From Brachionus rotundiformis (Eukaryota > Rotifera > Eurotatoria > Ploima > Brachionidae), in contig JAESIW010000200.1 in assembly GCA_016802295.1 (NCBI GenBank), forward strand, positions 286,879-350,878: 64,000 nt of DNA, in the 5' to 3' direction. A program made the position numbers and the translations under genes. Position 1 is the first letter of the stretch, and each line of letters starts with the position of its first letter. This document shows positions 63,055-64,000 of this stretch, piece by piece. The notes beneath the pieces were generated by a model, which saw only the letters and a program-made list of their open reading frames with translations, was not told the DNA's origin and ran no database searches.

Positions 63055-63079
63055 TAATTTTTAGGGTTAGGGGTTTAGG

Positions 63080-63510
63080 TTGCCTAGATTTTACCAAAAT
63101 ACTTAAAAAAAACATCTAAATAAAAAATCTAGGTATTAAGTTTGTCGTGTCTGTCCGTCCGTCCGTCCGTCCGTCTGTCCGTCCGTCCGTTGACAGGTCA
63201 AAATTGACGAACGGAATTAGCTAGAGAGCTGAAATTTTGTACAGATAATATTTGAGTGGTGAGAACGCGGCCTGCCAAATTTGGAGTCGATCGGCCACTC
63301 CCTTGCGGAAATAGCGCCGATTTTGACCGAAAAAAGTCGTTTATTGCGAAATCATAACGACAAACATTAAATCTGAGTAGAAATTCGAAATCAGCAGCAA
63401 AAAATACATCAGATAATGTTTACAATCATTAGAAAAATATTTTCCTAAAAGGCTAAACAGGAACACTTGTTTGATCCTTGATTTTTTTTTCAATGGTAAA
63501 ATCTAGGCAA
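63080..63510. mobile_element. TIR element with (GTCC)n microsatellite
   Basis: 431 bp bounded by a perfect 17-bp inverted repeat TTGCCTAGATTTTACCA (63080-63096) and its complement (63494-63510). Inside is a (GTCC/GTCT)n run (63144-63190) followed by a moderately GC-rich block (AGCTGAAATTTTGTACAG, GGAGTCGATCGGCC). Microsatellites of this kind inside short elements are common in invertebrates. No target duplication is clear and there is no ORF. Confidence 0.65.
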
Positions 63511-63514
63511 AATA

Positions 63515-63805
63515 AATTTTATTAAAATTTAAACTCCTGTCACGAATGTGAATGTGCCCTAAAAAACGAATTTTGTATAAAAAAAATTAGTAATAATTAA
63601 AATCAATTTTAAAAAATTAATGTGCGGTTTCTTTTTTGTTTTTATATAGATAAACGAGTTTGATATACACTTTTTAAATTAAATGAAAAATAGATAATTA
63701 AAATTAATGCTTTTAAAATGTTTAATTTTTTAAATTTATTAAGAATTGAAATTTAAAATATTAGTTTATAAAATATTTAAAAATAATAACAAAAAAAAAT
63801 TGGTA
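63515..63805. other. Intergenic stretch
   Basis: AT-rich, no supported feature. It forms the 3' flank of the gene that runs off the window. Confidence 0.35.
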
Positions 63806-63809
63806 TATT

Positions 63810-64000
63810 TTAAAATTCAAATTCGCTGAACAAAGCCGAATGATCGCTAAACCATGTTGTGTATGGACGACAATTGATGTGTTTTAAATTGTTGCTTTTA
63901 TTGTAAAAACACCAGTCCAATTGAGATTTATTGCTGAATGTATTGGAATTGAGGAAAAAAGGATCAAGTTGTAATTTTGCACTCAAAAAGTCTAAATATT
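63810..64000 (-). CDS. C-terminal end of an endonuclease/exonuclease/phosphatase-like protein (partial)
   Basis: The last 62 or so codons on the minus strand, entering from the window edge: DFLSAKLQLDPF, NKSQLDWCFYNKS, TTWFSDHSALFSEFEF and TAA. The pattern '(L/I)D(W/Y)xFY ... SDHxxLxxEF' is how EEP-fold enzymes (nucleases, neutral sphingomyelinases, phosphatases) end. The SDH motif supplies the Asp-His of the active site. The rest of the gene lies outside the window, so the subfamily is open. Confidence 0.55.
   Translation of the reverse strand, partial: YLDFLSAKLQLDPFFLNSNTFSNKSQLDWCFYNKSNNLKHINCRPYTTWFSDHSALFSEFEF

Overview
The window is AT-rich animal nuclear DNA. It carries spliced genes with very short introns (about 44 to 120 bp, a few over 1 kb), long AT-rich intergenic stretches, and conserved animal proteins: SEC63, CERT, syntrophin, REPS, Rab27, RASSF, BRD8, PNP, COX20 and two mitochondrial ribosomal proteins. 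The base composition, tiny introns and density of small repeats would suit a compact protostome genome such as a monogonont rotifer. That placement is inference; nothing in the window proves it.

The main discovery candidate is a dispersed noncoding element present six times: five complete copies near 1.02-1.60, 18.17-18.90, 25.54-26.52, 36.75-37.68 and 41.65-42.30 kb, and a 5'-truncated one at 51.34-51.57 kb. Each complete copy has the same order: a Pol II-type core promoter (TATA box exactly 31 nt before an initiator-like A), a leader of about 75 nt, a twister self-cleaving ribozyme (T1), a conserved GC-rich body, then a second, different twister ribozyme (T2) in the same direction. The predicted cut sites are 417 nt apart in three copies, 418 and 407 nt in the other two. 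Cleavage at both would release a unit-length RNA with 5'-OH and 2',3'-cyclic phosphate ends, the substrate of RtcB-type ligation into a circle. This resembles the hammerhead retrozymes, but is built from two non-identical twisters.

Layout. 0-5 kb: LINE relic, twister copy 1, MRPL34 and six-exon SEC63, both on the minus strand. 5.3-6.8 kb: satellite array holding a retroelement RNase H fragment. 6.9-16.3 kb: intronless LIM gene, MACPF-LRR fusion gene, LINE relic, hAT-type MITE and an intronless secreted GH3 glycosidase. 16.8-21.3 kb: Mutator-type MITE, twister copy 2, MULE transposase relic, and a LINE nested in a palindromic element. 21.6-28.8 kb: REPS, twister copy 3, RASSF. 29-30 kb: satellite in reverse orientation. 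32.6-36.5 kb: CERT with a pair of apparently mutually exclusive exons in its START domain. 36.8-42.3 kb: twister copies 4 and 5 around PNP. 42.7-45.7 kb: syntrophin. 46-52 kb: repeats, LINE relic, truncated twister copy 6. 52.4-61.2 kb: Rab27, COX20, MRPL12, a MYND-finger relic, BRD8. 62-64 kb: an unidentified two-exon gene, a TIR element with a GTCC microsatellite, and the end of an endonuclease/exonuclease/phosphatase-like gene.

The host genes look like housekeeping functions with no operon logic. Three mitochondrial genes (MRPL34, COX20, MRPL12) and several membrane-traffic genes (SEC63, REPS, CERT, Rab27) are present without evident clustering. Splice sites were assigned by eye from reading frame, GT/AG signals and family similarity.
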